Source of the DNA: Arthrobacter livingstonensis
Lineage (GTDB): Bacteria > Actinomycetota > Actinomycetes > Actinomycetales > Micrococcaceae
Direction of reading: 5' to 3'
NCBI RefSeq assembly: GCF_003219815.1
Contig: NZ_QJVD01000016.1
Coordinates: 1 to 64,000 of the forward strand
DNA: 64,000 nucleotides
The notes below the pieces were generated by a model. That model searched no databases, was not told the origin of the DNA, and was given only the letters and a program-made list of their open reading frames with translations. Numbering within the stretch: the stretch's first letter is position 1; the number at the start of each line of letters is the position of its first letter. Made by a program: the position numbers and the translations under genes. Positions 19,013 through 27,256 of this stretch are shown here, in pieces.

Positions 19013-19668
19013 CGGCGGCGGCGCACCAAAAGGTCGGGGAAGGCGCGGTGCAGGCTCAGGGCAATGGCCACGGCAATGACGTTCTTGAGGATGTCGCCGG
19101 GCAGGAAGATGACATCGGCACCAATGGCCGCCGGCAGTGCCATGCCCTTCAGTGTGAGCCCAATAATGCCGAAGACGTGGATGACCACCATGCCGGCAAG
19201 TGCGGCACCAAACAGCGCGGCTGTCTTGAAACGGCTGCGCACGGCCCAGGCGGCCAGCAGCCCCACCACAGCCGCGCCAAAGATAAAGCCGATGATGTAG
19301 CCGGCGGACGGGCTGGCCAGCACTGCCGGGCCGGCACGAAAGCCGCTGAAAATGGGCAGGCCCACCAGGCCGAGCAGGATGTACAGCCCCACCGCGGCGG
19401 TGCCCCGGGCAAAGCCGAGCACCAGGCCGCACAGGCTGACCACCAGGGTCTGCAGCGTGATGGCAACGCCCAGCGGCCCGACGTTGATGCCGGGGATGGC
19501 GATCGAGGCGGCGAGGAGTGCGGCAAACACGGCGATCAGGGACAGGTCGACGGCATTGAAACGCTGCCGGCGGACCGCCCGGGCGGCGGTGGAAGCGGAG
19601 GAGGGCTGCGGCGTCGGGCCCTTGGCCGTGACGTCTGGCGCAGGCCGTGACCGTGATGTGGGATTCAT
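19009..19668 (-). CDS. bioY: Biotin ECF transporter S component
   Basis: 219 residues from ATG 19668, with GAGGAAAG 9 nt upstream; longer frames would run into the promoter. About six transmembrane helices and family segments INVGPLGVAITLQTL, GLVGLPIFSGFRAGPAVL, SPSAGYIIGF and FLPGDILKNVIAVAIA. BioY binds biotin at the outer face of the membrane. The N-terminal 45 residues are charged and variable. It leads the bioYMN operon downstream of a dyad at 19728-19750. Confidence 0.94.
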   Translation of the reverse strand: MNPTSRSRPAPDVTAKGPTPQPSSASTAARAVRRQRFNAVDLSLIAVFAALLAASIAIPGINVGPLGVAITLQTLVVSLCGLVLGFARGTAAVGLYILLGLVGLPIFSGFRAGPAVLASPSAGYIIGFIFGAAVVGLLAAWAVRSRFKTAALFGAALAGMVVIHVFGIIGLTLKGMALPAAIGADVIFLPGDILKNVIAVAIALSLHRAFPDLLVRRRR

Positions 19669-19727
19669 TGAGAGTGACTTTCCTCGCGCCGGGCTGCTGT
19701 GGTGCCCGAACGTCGTTAGACTGTATA

Positions 19728-19750
19728 GGTTGTGCCACCTGTGGCCAACC
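19728..19750. promoter_or_regulatory. bioY: Candidate operator over the bioY promoter
   Basis: Arms GGTTGTGCCAC (19728-19738) and GTGGCCAACC (19741-19750) are complementary except for one extra T, around a 2-nt centre. On the minus strand a possible -10 TATACA (19722-19727) lies just downstream and a possible -35 TTGGCC lies within the right arm, 15 bp away. The position fits repression of bioYMN by a biotin-sensing dimeric regulator. It matches neither the BirA half-site order nor, as far as I can tell, the BioQ consensus. Confidence 0.6.
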
Positions 19751-19803
19751 CTTGGCAGTGTGCGTTTTGCATCACCTGCCCCCTTACCTGAAAGGTTACT
19801 ACG

Positions 19804-21402
19804 TTGATAACGGTCCAAGACCTTGAGTTACGCGCCGGGGCGCGCCTGCTCATGGACGAAGTGTCATTTCGGATCGACAAGGGTGACAAGATCGGCCTGG
19901 TGGGGCGCAACGGTGCCGGCAAGACGACGCTGACACGGGTCCTGGCCGGTGAAGGCCTGCCCGCCGGCGGCAAGGTAACCCGCACCGGCGAGATCGGCTA
20001 CCTGCCCCAGGATCCCCGCACCCCGGACATGGAGCAGCTGGCGCGGGACCGCATTCTGGCGGCCCGCGACCTGGACAAGGTCATTACCAAGCTGCGCGCC
20101 GCGGAGCAGGACATGGCCAGCGAGGACGCGGCCGTGCGCGACAAGGCCATGCGCCGCTACGACCGGCTCGAAAATGAATTCCTGGCCGGCGGCGGGTACG
20201 CCGCCGAGGCCGAGGCCGCCGCCATCTCCTCCAACCTTGCCCTTCCGGAGCGGATCCTGAACCAGCCGCTGAGGACGCTCTCCGGAGGCCAGCGACGCCG
20301 CGTGGAGCTGGCCAGGATCTTGTTTTCCGGCGCCCAGACCATGCTCCTGGATGAGCCCACCAACCACCTGGACGCCGATTCCGTCGCCTGGCTGCGGGAC
20401 TTCCTCAAGAGCCACCAGGGCGGGCTGATCGTGATCAGCCACGACACCGAACTGCTGGAAGCCACCGTCAACAAGGTGTTCCACCTGGACGCCAACCGCG
20501 CCACCATTGACCAGTACAACCTGGGCTGGAAGAAGTACCTGGCCCAGCGGGAAACCGATGAACGGGCACGGCGCCGCGAACGCGCCAACGCGGAGAAGAA
20601 GGCCGGCGTGCTGATGGACCAGGCGAACAAGATGCGCGCCAAGGCCACCAAGGCCGTCGCTGCCCAGAACATGGCCAAGCGGGCCGAACGCCTTCTGGCC
20701 GGGCTGGAGGACGTCCGTGTTCAGGACCGGGTGGCGGCCCTGCGCTTCCCCGATCCGTCACCCTGTGGCAAGACCCCGCTCATGGCCGAGGGCCTGAGCA
20801 AGTCCTATGGTTCCCTGGAGATCTTCACGGACGTCAGCCTGGCCATTGACCGCGGTTCGAAGGTGGTCATCCTGGGCCTGAACGGTGCTGGAAAGACCAC
20901 GCTGCTGCGCATGCTGGCCGGCGTCGCCCAGCCCGATACCGGCGAGATCATCCCCGGCCACGGGCTGAAGGTTGGCTACTACGCCCAGGAGCACGACACG
21001 CTGGACGTCACCCGGACTGTGCTGGAAAACATGCGGGCCTCCGCCGGCGACATGAACGACGCCGAGGTGCGCGGCATTCTTGGCTCGTTCCTGTTTTCCG
21101 GGGACGACGTCAACAAGCCTGCCGGGGTTCTCTCCGGCGGCGAGAAGACCCGTCTCGCCCTGGCCACCATTGTTGCTTCCAGCGCCAACGTGCTGCTGCT
21201 GGACGAGCCCACGAACAACCTTGACCCGTCCAGCCGCGCCGAGATCCTGGGTGCGCTGAAGAACTACACCGGCGCCGTGGTGCTGGTCAGCCACGACGAA
21301 GGTGCCGTTGCCGCCCTGGACCCCGAGCGCGTGGTCCTGCTGCCCGACGGTGATGAGGACCTCTGGAACCAGGACTACCTGGACCTCATCACCCTGGCAT
21401 AG
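19804..21402 (+). CDS. ABC-F family ATPase
   Basis: 532 residues from TTG 19804 (AAAGG 8 nt upstream). Two ABC domains and no membrane segment: Walker A GRNGAGKTT and GLNGAGKTT, signatures LSGGQRRR and LSGGEKTR, Walker B MLLDEPTNHLD and LLLDEPTNNLD. The linker between them is charged and helical (about residues 245-310), as in ribosome-binding ABC-F proteins. Such proteins act on the ribosome as translation factors or antibiotic-protection factors; which applies here cannot be read. Divergent from bioY. Confidence 0.92.
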   Translation: MITVQDLELRAGARLLMDEVSFRIDKGDKIGLVGRNGAGKTTLTRVLAGEGLPAGGKVTRTGEIGYLPQDPRTPDMEQLARDRILAARDLDKVITKLRAAEQDMASEDAAVRDKAMRRYDRLENEFLAGGGYAAEAEAAAISSNLALPERILNQPLRTLSGGQRRRVELARILFSGAQTMLLDEPTNHLDADSVAWLRDFLKSHQGGLIVISHDTELLEATVNKVFHLDANRATIDQYNLGWKKYLAQRETDERARRRERANAEKKAGVLMDQANKMRAKATKAVAAQNMAKRAERLLAGLEDVRVQDRVAALRFPDPSPCGKTPLMAEGLSKSYGSLEIFTDVSLAIDRGSKVVILGLNGAGKTTLLRMLAGVAQPDTGEIIPGHGLKVGYYAQEHDTLDVTRTVLENMRASAGDMNDAEVRGILGSFLFSGDDVNKPAGVLSGGEKTRLALATIVASSANVLLLDEPTNNLDPSSRAEILGALKNYTGAVVLVSHDEGAVAALDPERVVLLPDGDEDLWNQDYLDLITLA

Positions 21403-24244
21403 GCTCCGCCGCCCGTCGGATCAGAAGCACCAAGTCCAGCAGGGATCTTGGCTCGACCGGTTCGGCGTCGTGGATGTTAACCGCATCCGTCAGTTGGGCG
21501 ATGGCGTCGTTGAGAAAGACATCTGCCGTACCTCTGGCCTTGAGTGAGTAGTACTGCGCGGCCCGGGCCAGTGTCTGTGCCAGCCCGGTCTTGCCAACGC
21601 CCAGCAGGGCAAGACCGGCAATGGTGAAGGCCTCGACCAGGAGAACCGGATTCCTGACATCCAAGGACTCCGAGAACGTGGCGGCAATGCGCTCCAGCGC
21701 CTCGCCCGGCCTGGCTGTCTGCAGGGACAGCCAGGCCAGATTCGACTGGACCTGGATGAGAGAGAATGGCGTTGTTTCGTGGCGGGCCAGGGACAAGGCC
21801 TGGCCAAGGTGCAGGCCGGCCTCGTCAAAGTCTCCTTGCACAAGTGAGAGGTACCCCAAGCTGTTCAGCCTACAAACCTGAGATTCGCTGTGGTGCTCAA
21901 GTTCGTCCTCCAGCACCGCGTAGATGGAATCGCGGGCCTCTTGCCACCGTCCCAGGCAAGCAAAGATCGACCCGCGTTCATGATTGTAGGTAATCCTTCC
22001 CAGGGCCGTCGAGCGAGGAAACTGTTCGGTCAGGGCAAGCGCCTGTAACAAATCACCCTCAAGCCGGATGCGTGTCACTTCCGCCAAGATCCACCGTCGA
22101 TACCATTCATTGTCAAGTGACTGAGCGAGTGGAGCAACTTGCATGGACAGGGACCTAAGGCGTTCCAGGTCGACGTCGGGAGCCTCGCCGAGGCCCAGGA
22201 GCAGCACGATGATGATCATGCTGCGCTCCAGTGGGGTTCCCAGCTTGCTGGAAATGGCCCTGTCGCTCCATTCCTTCACCTCTTCCCGACGGCCGTTGCG
22301 GTACCAGCCGAAGAGCAATGGCGGCAAGAAGCCAATGGTCCATTCGGGGGCGGGGGCCCAAGCCCAGGACACCGCCTGCTTGAGGTTCTGCTCCTCCACG
22401 CGAACGAACTGTTCAAAAGCACCCGATGCCGTAAAAAATTGTTCGTGTGCCCGAGCCAGGGCGTTCAAGTAGAAGGACCCATGCACCGCCATCATTTCGG
22501 GGGAGGTCCGGCCCGCACTTTGGGAACTGAGCCGGATTGGTTCGAGAATTCTGAACCGCACTTCACCGGACTGATTCAGTCTCTTGACCAAGGAAAGATC
22601 GATCAGGTGTGCCAGGACGATGCGGGGAGTGACTTCAACCCCGGAGGCTTCAATCAGCGCCGTCGCTGCGGCTTCGGAGAAACTACCCCGGAGTACGCAA
22701 AGGGCTTCCAGGCCGAGCCGTGCGGCAGTGCCGGCGTTCGCCATGCTCCATTGGACGGCAGCAGAAATACTCGAATGACGGTCGACGTGGTCCCGTGCGG
22801 AGGCATCCTCGATGGCATTGAGTGTGGCGGGGAGTTCGGCAAGGATTTGGTGCGCCGTCTGCCACCGAAGCGCGGAGGACAGCAGCTCGAGCGCCAGCGG
22901 GACGCCGTCGACCTTTCTCACCAGGGAGTCCAAGTCCCGACGAAGCTCGACCATGTCGGAGCCCCTGATCCCCGCACGATCCGCCAGGAGTCGCATGGCA
23001 GGGCTTGTGGTCCCCTCAACAGCCAGGCCATCAATGTCGAGGACGAACTCGGAGTGCAGGTGGAGAGGCCGCTGGGAGGTGACCATCACGTCAATACCCT
23101 CGATTGCCACCAATTGCTGCGCCATCTGCGCCGTGCCGTGAATGACGTGCTCGGCATTGTCCAGGACTATGAGGGTGGGCGAGTTCTGCAATAGACCACC
23201 CAGGTCGGCAGCCTCGCATTCCAGGACCGATGCGAGGCAATGTGGGACATCACCATCCTTGTCTGCCGTGGTCAGGTCTACAAAAATGGCCGAGCGCTCT
23301 TGATCCACTGATATCTGTCGTGCAATTTCGATGGCCAACCGGGTTTTGCCAATTCCGCCAGGTCCCACAAGGGTCACCAGATGATGCCCGTCATCAAACA
23401 ACTTCCTCACCACATGAATGTCTTCCTCACGCCCGATGAGGGAACTCCCCGGGCGGGGGAGGACCAGTGTGCGAACCGGGCGTGGCGGGTGAACTTGAAG
23501 CGGCCGCCCAGGACCTCCGGCCAGGACGAGCTTGAAGAGGTCCTGGGTGGCAGCCGAGGGGGAGATGCCGAGCTCGTCACGCAGTCTTCGCCTCAAGGAG
23601 TCATAGGCGGCGACGGCGTCCGCTTGCCGCCCGACAGCGGCCAAGGACTGAATGAGGAGGGCCTGGAGGGGTTCGTTGAGCGGGTCCTTGGCCACTTCAC
23701 CCCTGAGCACGACGGTGGATTCATCCATCCGATCAAGCCCCTGGAGGGCCCTTACCGTACAAATCGCCACGGCTGCGCGTAGTTCATTGGCGGCCTGGCG
23801 TGACGTTTCTGCCGCCGCCGAGGAGAGTTTGGCTAATGGTGTTCCCGCATAGAGATCCTCCGCGGCCTGTGCAGAGGAGAGCGCGTCCGCATAGCGCCCC
23901 GTCTGAAGATCTTGTCTGGATGCGTCCAAATGGTGCTCTGCCTCGAACCAATCAATGCGAAGGAGATCCGTTCGGAGCCGGTAGCCGACACGGCTGGCTT
24001 CAATAATCCCGGCCCCGAGCAGCCGGCGCAGTCTTGTAATAGCGACCTGAATTGAGTTTCGTGAGGAATTGGGCCCAATGTCCCACACGGCCTCAGTGAG
24101 GATTTCGGGGGTCAGGACGCGACCCCGGGCCAAGGCCAGGTGGGCGAGGACCGCGGAAGGAATCATACCCGGGGGAGCCATCAGGGCGGTGGAGTCCTCG
24201 CCGAAGGAGACTTCGCCCAACAGCCGAATGAACATCAGGACCAC
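21389..24244 (-). CDS. SARP-type transcriptional regulator with NTPase and TPR-like regions
   Basis: 951 residues (GTG 24244; ATG 24235 is an alternative). Residues 1-95 form an OmpR-like winged helix (VLTPEILTEAVWD, SIQVAITRLRRLLG). Residues about 97-240 are the bacterial transcriptional activator domain. Walker A GPGGIGKT is at 294-301 with LIVLDNAEHV as Walker B of an AfsR/LuxR-type STAND NTPase; the last 350 residues are helical and TPR-like. Such regulators bind direct repeats and often switch on a neighbouring gene set, here probably the divergent pair of secreted proteins. Its last 14 nt overlap the convergent ABC-F gene. Confidence 0.88.
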   Translation of the reverse strand: MVLMFIRLLGEVSFGEDSTALMAPPGMIPSAVLAHLALARGRVLTPEILTEAVWDIGPNSSRNSIQVAITRLRRLLGAGIIEASRVGYRLRTDLLRIDWFEAEHHLDASRQDLQTGRYADALSSAQAAEDLYAGTPLAKLSSAAAETSRQAANELRAAVAICTVRALQGLDRMDESTVVLRGEVAKDPLNEPLQALLIQSLAAVGRQADAVAAYDSLRRRLRDELGISPSAATQDLFKLVLAGGPGRPLQVHPPRPVRTLVLPRPGSSLIGREEDIHVVRKLFDDGHHLVTLVGPGGIGKTRLAIEIARQISVDQERSAIFVDLTTADKDGDVPHCLASVLECEAADLGGLLQNSPTLIVLDNAEHVIHGTAQMAQQLVAIEGIDVMVTSQRPLHLHSEFVLDIDGLAVEGTTSPAMRLLADRAGIRGSDMVELRRDLDSLVRKVDGVPLALELLSSALRWQTAHQILAELPATLNAIEDASARDHVDRHSSISAAVQWSMANAGTAARLGLEALCVLRGSFSEAAATALIEASGVEVTPRIVLAHLIDLSLVKRLNQSGEVRFRILEPIRLSSQSAGRTSPEMMAVHGSFYLNALARAHEQFFTASGAFEQFVRVEEQNLKQAVSWAWAPAPEWTIGFLPPLLFGWYRNGRREEVKEWSDRAISSKLGTPLERSMIIIVLLLGLGEAPDVDLERLRSLSMQVAPLAQSLDNEWYRRWILAEVTRIRLEGDLLQALALTEQFPRSTALGRITYNHERGSIFACLGRWQEARDSIYAVLEDELEHHSESQVCRLNSLGYLSLVQGDFDEAGLHLGQALSLARHETTPFSLIQVQSNLAWLSLQTARPGEALERIAATFSESLDVRNPVLLVEAFTIAGLALLGVGKTGLAQTLARAAQYYSLKARGTADVFLNDAIAQLTDAVNIHDAEPVEPRSLLDLVLLIRRAAEPMPG

Positions 24245-24475
24245 CCATCACGCAGAAGACCGATCCGCAGGAACGCATCTAGGGGAATTCTCCGCTGATA
24301 CGGCTCGGAACAGCAACTAGTTCAATGGAATTCTTTTCCCCATTCACCCACTGGCACCGGGATGGTTCCCGCCATTATTGGATACGGGTCCGATAAGCGC
24401 GCAATAAGTGGCACCGGTGATAGTGGTTTCCATCAGTTCATTCACTCGTTTGAGAATCAGAAAGAGATGATCATC
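24245..24475. promoter_or_regulatory. Divergent control region, SARP gene / secreted protein pair
   Basis: 231 bp of AT-richer DNA. A 9-bp direct repeat TGGCACCGG occurs at 24352-24360 and 24409-24417, followed in each case by GAT and GGTT within 10 nt. A second pair, GATACGG followed by C/G-TC, lies near 24296 and 24382. SARP proteins bind direct repeats, so these are plausible operators. No clean -35/-10 pair was found. The 5' leader just before 24476 recurs before the second gene at 25105. Confidence 0.45.
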
Positions 24476-25054
24476 ATGAACCAGAGGAAGCGGTCTTCAA
24501 TCCGTTCGTTGCTGGCAACACTCGCACTCGGAGCTGCGATGGTGCTGGCGCTCTTGCCGGCAACGTCGGCGTCGGCCTACACCGCCCAGAACTCCGGCAG
24601 GCCAGGGGGCATCTACGTCACCAAGGTCCAGGGACTGCACTACAACGCTTGCGCCGGAACGCTCAAGACCTGCTACAACCCGGATGTCAACGTTCCGGCA
24701 CCTTACGTCTACCGTTCGCCGGCATTGGCCGGCAACCAAACCGTCTTTCATATGACAACGCTTTATCGGTGGAGCGGTTCGGCATGGGTGGTGATCGCGA
24801 CTCGCAGTGAACTCCGCACCCTTGCGGCAGGGACGCCCGGCGGGTACGTGCGGGCAGAGAACTTCACACTCAGCAAGGCGGGATACTACAAGGTCGGCGT
24901 CGGGTTCACGTGGCTGAATCCCACACGTACACACAACTACGGCACGCGGGTCATCGACTTCAACCAGGCAGGCGACTACCAATGCGTCGGCCGTTTCACC
25001 GCCTCATGCAACGCCCAAAACGGATACGTCTATCTCAGATCACCCGGGCTGTAA
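24476..25054 (+). CDS. Secreted four-cysteine protein of unknown function (copy 1)
   Basis: 192 residues from ATG 24476 (AAAGAG 9 nt upstream). Signal peptide: NQRKRSSIRS, hydrophobic core LATLALGAAMVLALLPA, likely cleavage after SASA. The mature part of about 155 residues has cysteines in NAC, TCYN, YQCVG and SCN contexts, all four shared with the next gene, suggesting two disulfides. Other shared blocks are VQGLHYN, VPAPYVYR, SELRTL and GGYVRAE. I do not recognise the family. Probably controlled by the divergent SARP. Confidence 0.85.
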   Translation: MNQRKRSSIRSLLATLALGAAMVLALLPATSASAYTAQNSGRPGGIYVTKVQGLHYNACAGTLKTCYNPDVNVPAPYVYRSPALAGNQTVFHMTTLYRWSGSAWVVIATRSELRTLAAGTPGGYVRAENFTLSKAGYYKVGVGFTWLNPTRTHNYGTRVIDFNQAGDYQCVGRFTASCNAQNGYVYLRSPGL

Positions 25055-25104
25055 CCCACCGCTATCGGTTCATTCACTTGCTCGAGTAGAAGAAGATGAT
25101 CACC

Positions 25105-25668
25105 ATGCACCAGAAGAAGCGGACTCCAATCCGTTCAATCGTTGCAACACTAGTGTTGATGGGGGGAATACTGCTGGCGCTCTTGCCCGCAACGCCTGCA
25201 GCGGCAACCACGATGCAGTACTCCGGGTCCGTCGGCGGGGTCTATGAATACAAGGTTCAGGGAATGCACTACAACTCCTGTCCGAACCAGGCATACACCT
25301 GCGAGAACCCGAGGATCTATGTTCCGGCACCCTACATTTACCGGGCACCAGCGTTGTCAGGCAACCAAACGATCCTCCACATGACAAACCTGTACCGCCT
25401 CATCAACGGAGCTTGGGTCGTAGTAGATACCCACAGCGAATTGCGGACGCTGCGTGCAGGAACCACCGGCGGATACGTGCGTGCAGAAGACTTCTATCAG
25501 GGGCAGACAGGAGCATTCCGAATCATTGTTGCCATCAGCTGGCTCAACCCGGCACAAACTCGAATCCTTGGCACCCGTTACGTCATTTACAGCCAACTGG
25601 GCGACTACCAATGCGTTGGCCGGTCAACTGCTCAGTGCTCCGCCGGAAATGGCTACGTATTCCTTTAG
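25105..25668 (+). CDS. Secreted four-cysteine protein of unknown function (copy 2)
   Basis: 187 residues from ATG 25105 (AAGAAGATGATCACC leader; an in-frame ATG at 25096 lies inside it). Signal peptide with core IVATLVLMGGILLALLPA and cleavage after AAA. Clearly a tandem paralogue of the preceding gene: same four cysteines and the blocks VQGMHYN, VPAPYIYR, SELRTL, GGYVRAE, GDYQCVGR. The C-terminus is shorter. The 50-bp spacer repeats the copy-1 leader, so leader and gene were duplicated together. A terminator follows at 25696. Confidence 0.85.
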   Translation: MHQKKRTPIRSIVATLVLMGGILLALLPATPAAATTMQYSGSVGGVYEYKVQGMHYNSCPNQAYTCENPRIYVPAPYIYRAPALSGNQTILHMTNLYRLINGAWVVVDTHSELRTLRAGTTGGYVRAEDFYQGQTGAFRIIVAISWLNPAQTRILGTRYVIYSQLGDYQCVGRSTAQCSAGNGYVFL

Positions 25669-25695
25669 CGCCTCGACCGTTTCCCACTATTTCCT

Positions 25696-25746
25696 GACAG
25701 GGCCCCACACCTCTTGGCTGCGGGGCCCTGTCTTGTCACGACCGCA
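25696..25746 (+). terminator. Terminator after the secreted-protein pair
   Basis: Perfect 11-bp arms GACAGGGCCCC (25696-25706) and GGGGCCCTGTC (25732-25742), then TTGT. It lies between convergent genes and may also serve ybaK from the other side. Confidence 0.75.
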
Positions 25747-25751
25747 CAGGG

Positions 25752-26243
25752 TCAGCGGACCGCCGTCGGCACCGCACCCGTGGCCTGTGCCAGTTCGGCA
25801 TAGCTGAGCGACAGCATGGCGGTGTGGCTTTCGGCACCCGCCCACAGCACCGGGTATTGGGCCAGGTCCGTGTCCAGAAACGCTCGAATGTGCTCCTTGT
25901 GGCCCAGCGGTGCGACACCGCCCACGGGCTGGCCGGCGTGCTCCAGCACGAATTTGGGGGTGGCCCTGCTGATCTTGGGCAGGCCATGCTCCCGCGCCAC
26001 CAGCTTCACATCCACCTTGGCCGCACCGCTCGCCAGGATCAGCAGGGGCGCTCCGCCACATTCAAAGATCAGGCTGTTGGCAATGGCTCCCACTTCACAG
26101 CCCAGCACCGCCGCAGCCGTGGCCGCCGTCGCAACGGAGTCGTCGACCACGACGACGGTGTCCGGCAGGCCGGCCGCTGCAAGAGCCGCGCGCACGTTTT
26201 CCACCACGGGGTTGACGGTTTCCTGGTTCAAGTCAGCATTCAC
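25752..26243 (-). CDS. YbaK/ProX-type aminoacyl-tRNA deacylase
   Basis: 163 residues. Family pattern: EVGAIANSLIFE, the lysine-bearing ASGAAKVDVKLV, and GQPVGGVAPLGH near the C-terminus. Such free-standing editing domains hydrolyse mischarged tRNA (Cys-tRNAPro or similar). The exact substrate class (YbaK, ProX, other) cannot be assigned. It stands alone on the minus strand, cut off from surf1 by the 26280-26362 hairpin. Confidence 0.85.
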   Translation of the reverse strand: MNADLNQETVNPVVENVRAALAAAGLPDTVVVVDDSVATAATAAAVLGCEVGAIANSLIFECGGAPLLILASGAAKVDVKLVAREHGLPKISRATPKFVLEHAGQPVGGVAPLGHKEHIRAFLDTDLAQYPVLWAGAESHTAMLSLSYAELAQATGAVPTAVR

Positions 26244-26279
26244 ACGGACCAGTCTATGATGAACGCCACAGTCGCCGCG

Positions 26280-26362
26280 TAACCGCGCTTTCCCCGCTCA
26301 TAGGTGATTCGTCAACGGCTTTTGAGCGGCGAAAGCGCCCACAAGCGGGGAAAACGCGGTTA
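26280..26362 (-). terminator. Long inverted repeat ending at the surf1 stop codon
   Basis: Outer arms TAACCGCGCTTTCCCCGCT (26280-26298) and its partner at 26344-26362 form 19 bp with one mismatch. Inside are a second pair (CCGCTCA/TGAGCGG) and a small GGCG-AAAG-CGCC hairpin. The right arm includes the surf1 TAA, so the structure begins in the gene. No T-run follows, so termination is inferred from position; it could also be a repeated extragenic palindrome. Confidence 0.6.
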
Positions 26363-27253
26363 GTACCCCTGTGAGTCCAGGATGGCGTCCTCTTCCTCTT
26401 CCGCGGTGGGGCGGGCACCGGGCTTGCGGGTCTTCTTGATGACGCGCGGGTGGAACGGCGATCCGCGTCCATAGACTTCCTCGACGGGCACACCGCTTTC
26501 GGCGGCCTCCAGCGCATCGTACTCGTCATTGCGGCCCTGCATGCGGGCCGCATAGCCAAAGCCCACAAAGGCCAGCACACCGAAGCAGATCCATTGCAGG
26601 GCGTAGCTGAGGTGGGAGCCCGGGTCGATGGACGGGGCCGGGAAGGGCGTGGGGTTTGCAGCGGCGGCGGGGGATTCGCTGGCCAGCTGGCCGTAGGCGC
26701 CTGTCTTGATCGGGTAGCCCAGCTGGGAAGCGTAGTCGTTGAGTTCAATCGAGGCGATCTGCCCGGCAGGTGCGCCGCGGTCAAGTTTTGGTTCCGGCGG
26801 CCTCAGCCGGGCCACCACGGTGACGGTCCCGGGCTGCGGTTGGGGCACGACGTCGGGGTGTCCGGCTTCCTTGTTGCCAATGGGGAGCCAACCGCGGTCG
26901 ATGATGACGGTGTCGCCGTTGTCGAGTTTCAGCGGCACGATGACCTCGTAGCCGGCTGCTCCATTGAGGGGACGATTGCGGACCACGCGCTGATCCGCCG
27001 TCATGTAAGTCCCCTTCATGGTGACCTGGGTCCACTCCTTGGCGGGATCCAGGTGCTCGAAGTCGCCCTTCAACTGCAGGTAGTCCACGGGTGTCCCGGA
27101 GTAGTTGGCCTTAATCTTGGCGATGTTCGCCATCGTGTCGTTGTTGCGGTTCATCTGCCAGTTGCCCAGCGCCACACAGGCAATGGCAAACACCACGGCA
27201 ACGGCAAAGTAGCCGGCCCACTTGCTGGAGAACAGGAATCTGTAGGTCTTCAT
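26360..27253 (-). CDS. SURF1-family cytochrome oxidase assembly protein
   Basis: 297 residues. Two membrane helices, near residues 11-31 (WAGYFAVAVVFAIACVALG) and 220-240, enclose a large outside domain with the family signature GNWQMNR, VVRNRPLNGAAGYEVIVPL and IIDRGWLP. SURF1 aids haem A insertion into aa3 oxidase, which ties it to ctaA/ctaB 20 kb away. The C-terminal 40 residues are charged and cytoplasmic (EEEEDAILD). Third gene of a tightly packed set with two small conserved genes. Confidence 0.92.
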   Translation of the reverse strand: MKTYRFLFSSKWAGYFAVAVVFAIACVALGNWQMNRNNDTMANIAKIKANYSGTPVDYLQLKGDFEHLDPAKEWTQVTMKGTYMTADQRVVRNRPLNGAAGYEVIVPLKLDNGDTVIIDRGWLPIGNKEAGHPDVVPQPQPGTVTVVARLRPPEPKLDRGAPAGQIASIELNDYASQLGYPIKTGAYGQLASESPAAAANPTPFPAPSIDPGSHLSYALQWICFGVLAFVGFGYAARMQGRNDEYDALEAAESGVPVEEVYGRGSPFHPRVIKKTRKPGARPTAEEEEDAILDSQGY

Positions 27254-27256
27254 GTA

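Noticed and set aside
19013-19738. N-terminal extension of bioM by 240 codons
   Set aside because: It runs in another frame over bioY, which is clearly the coding frame there, and bioM has a GTG start in the usual GTGA overlap.
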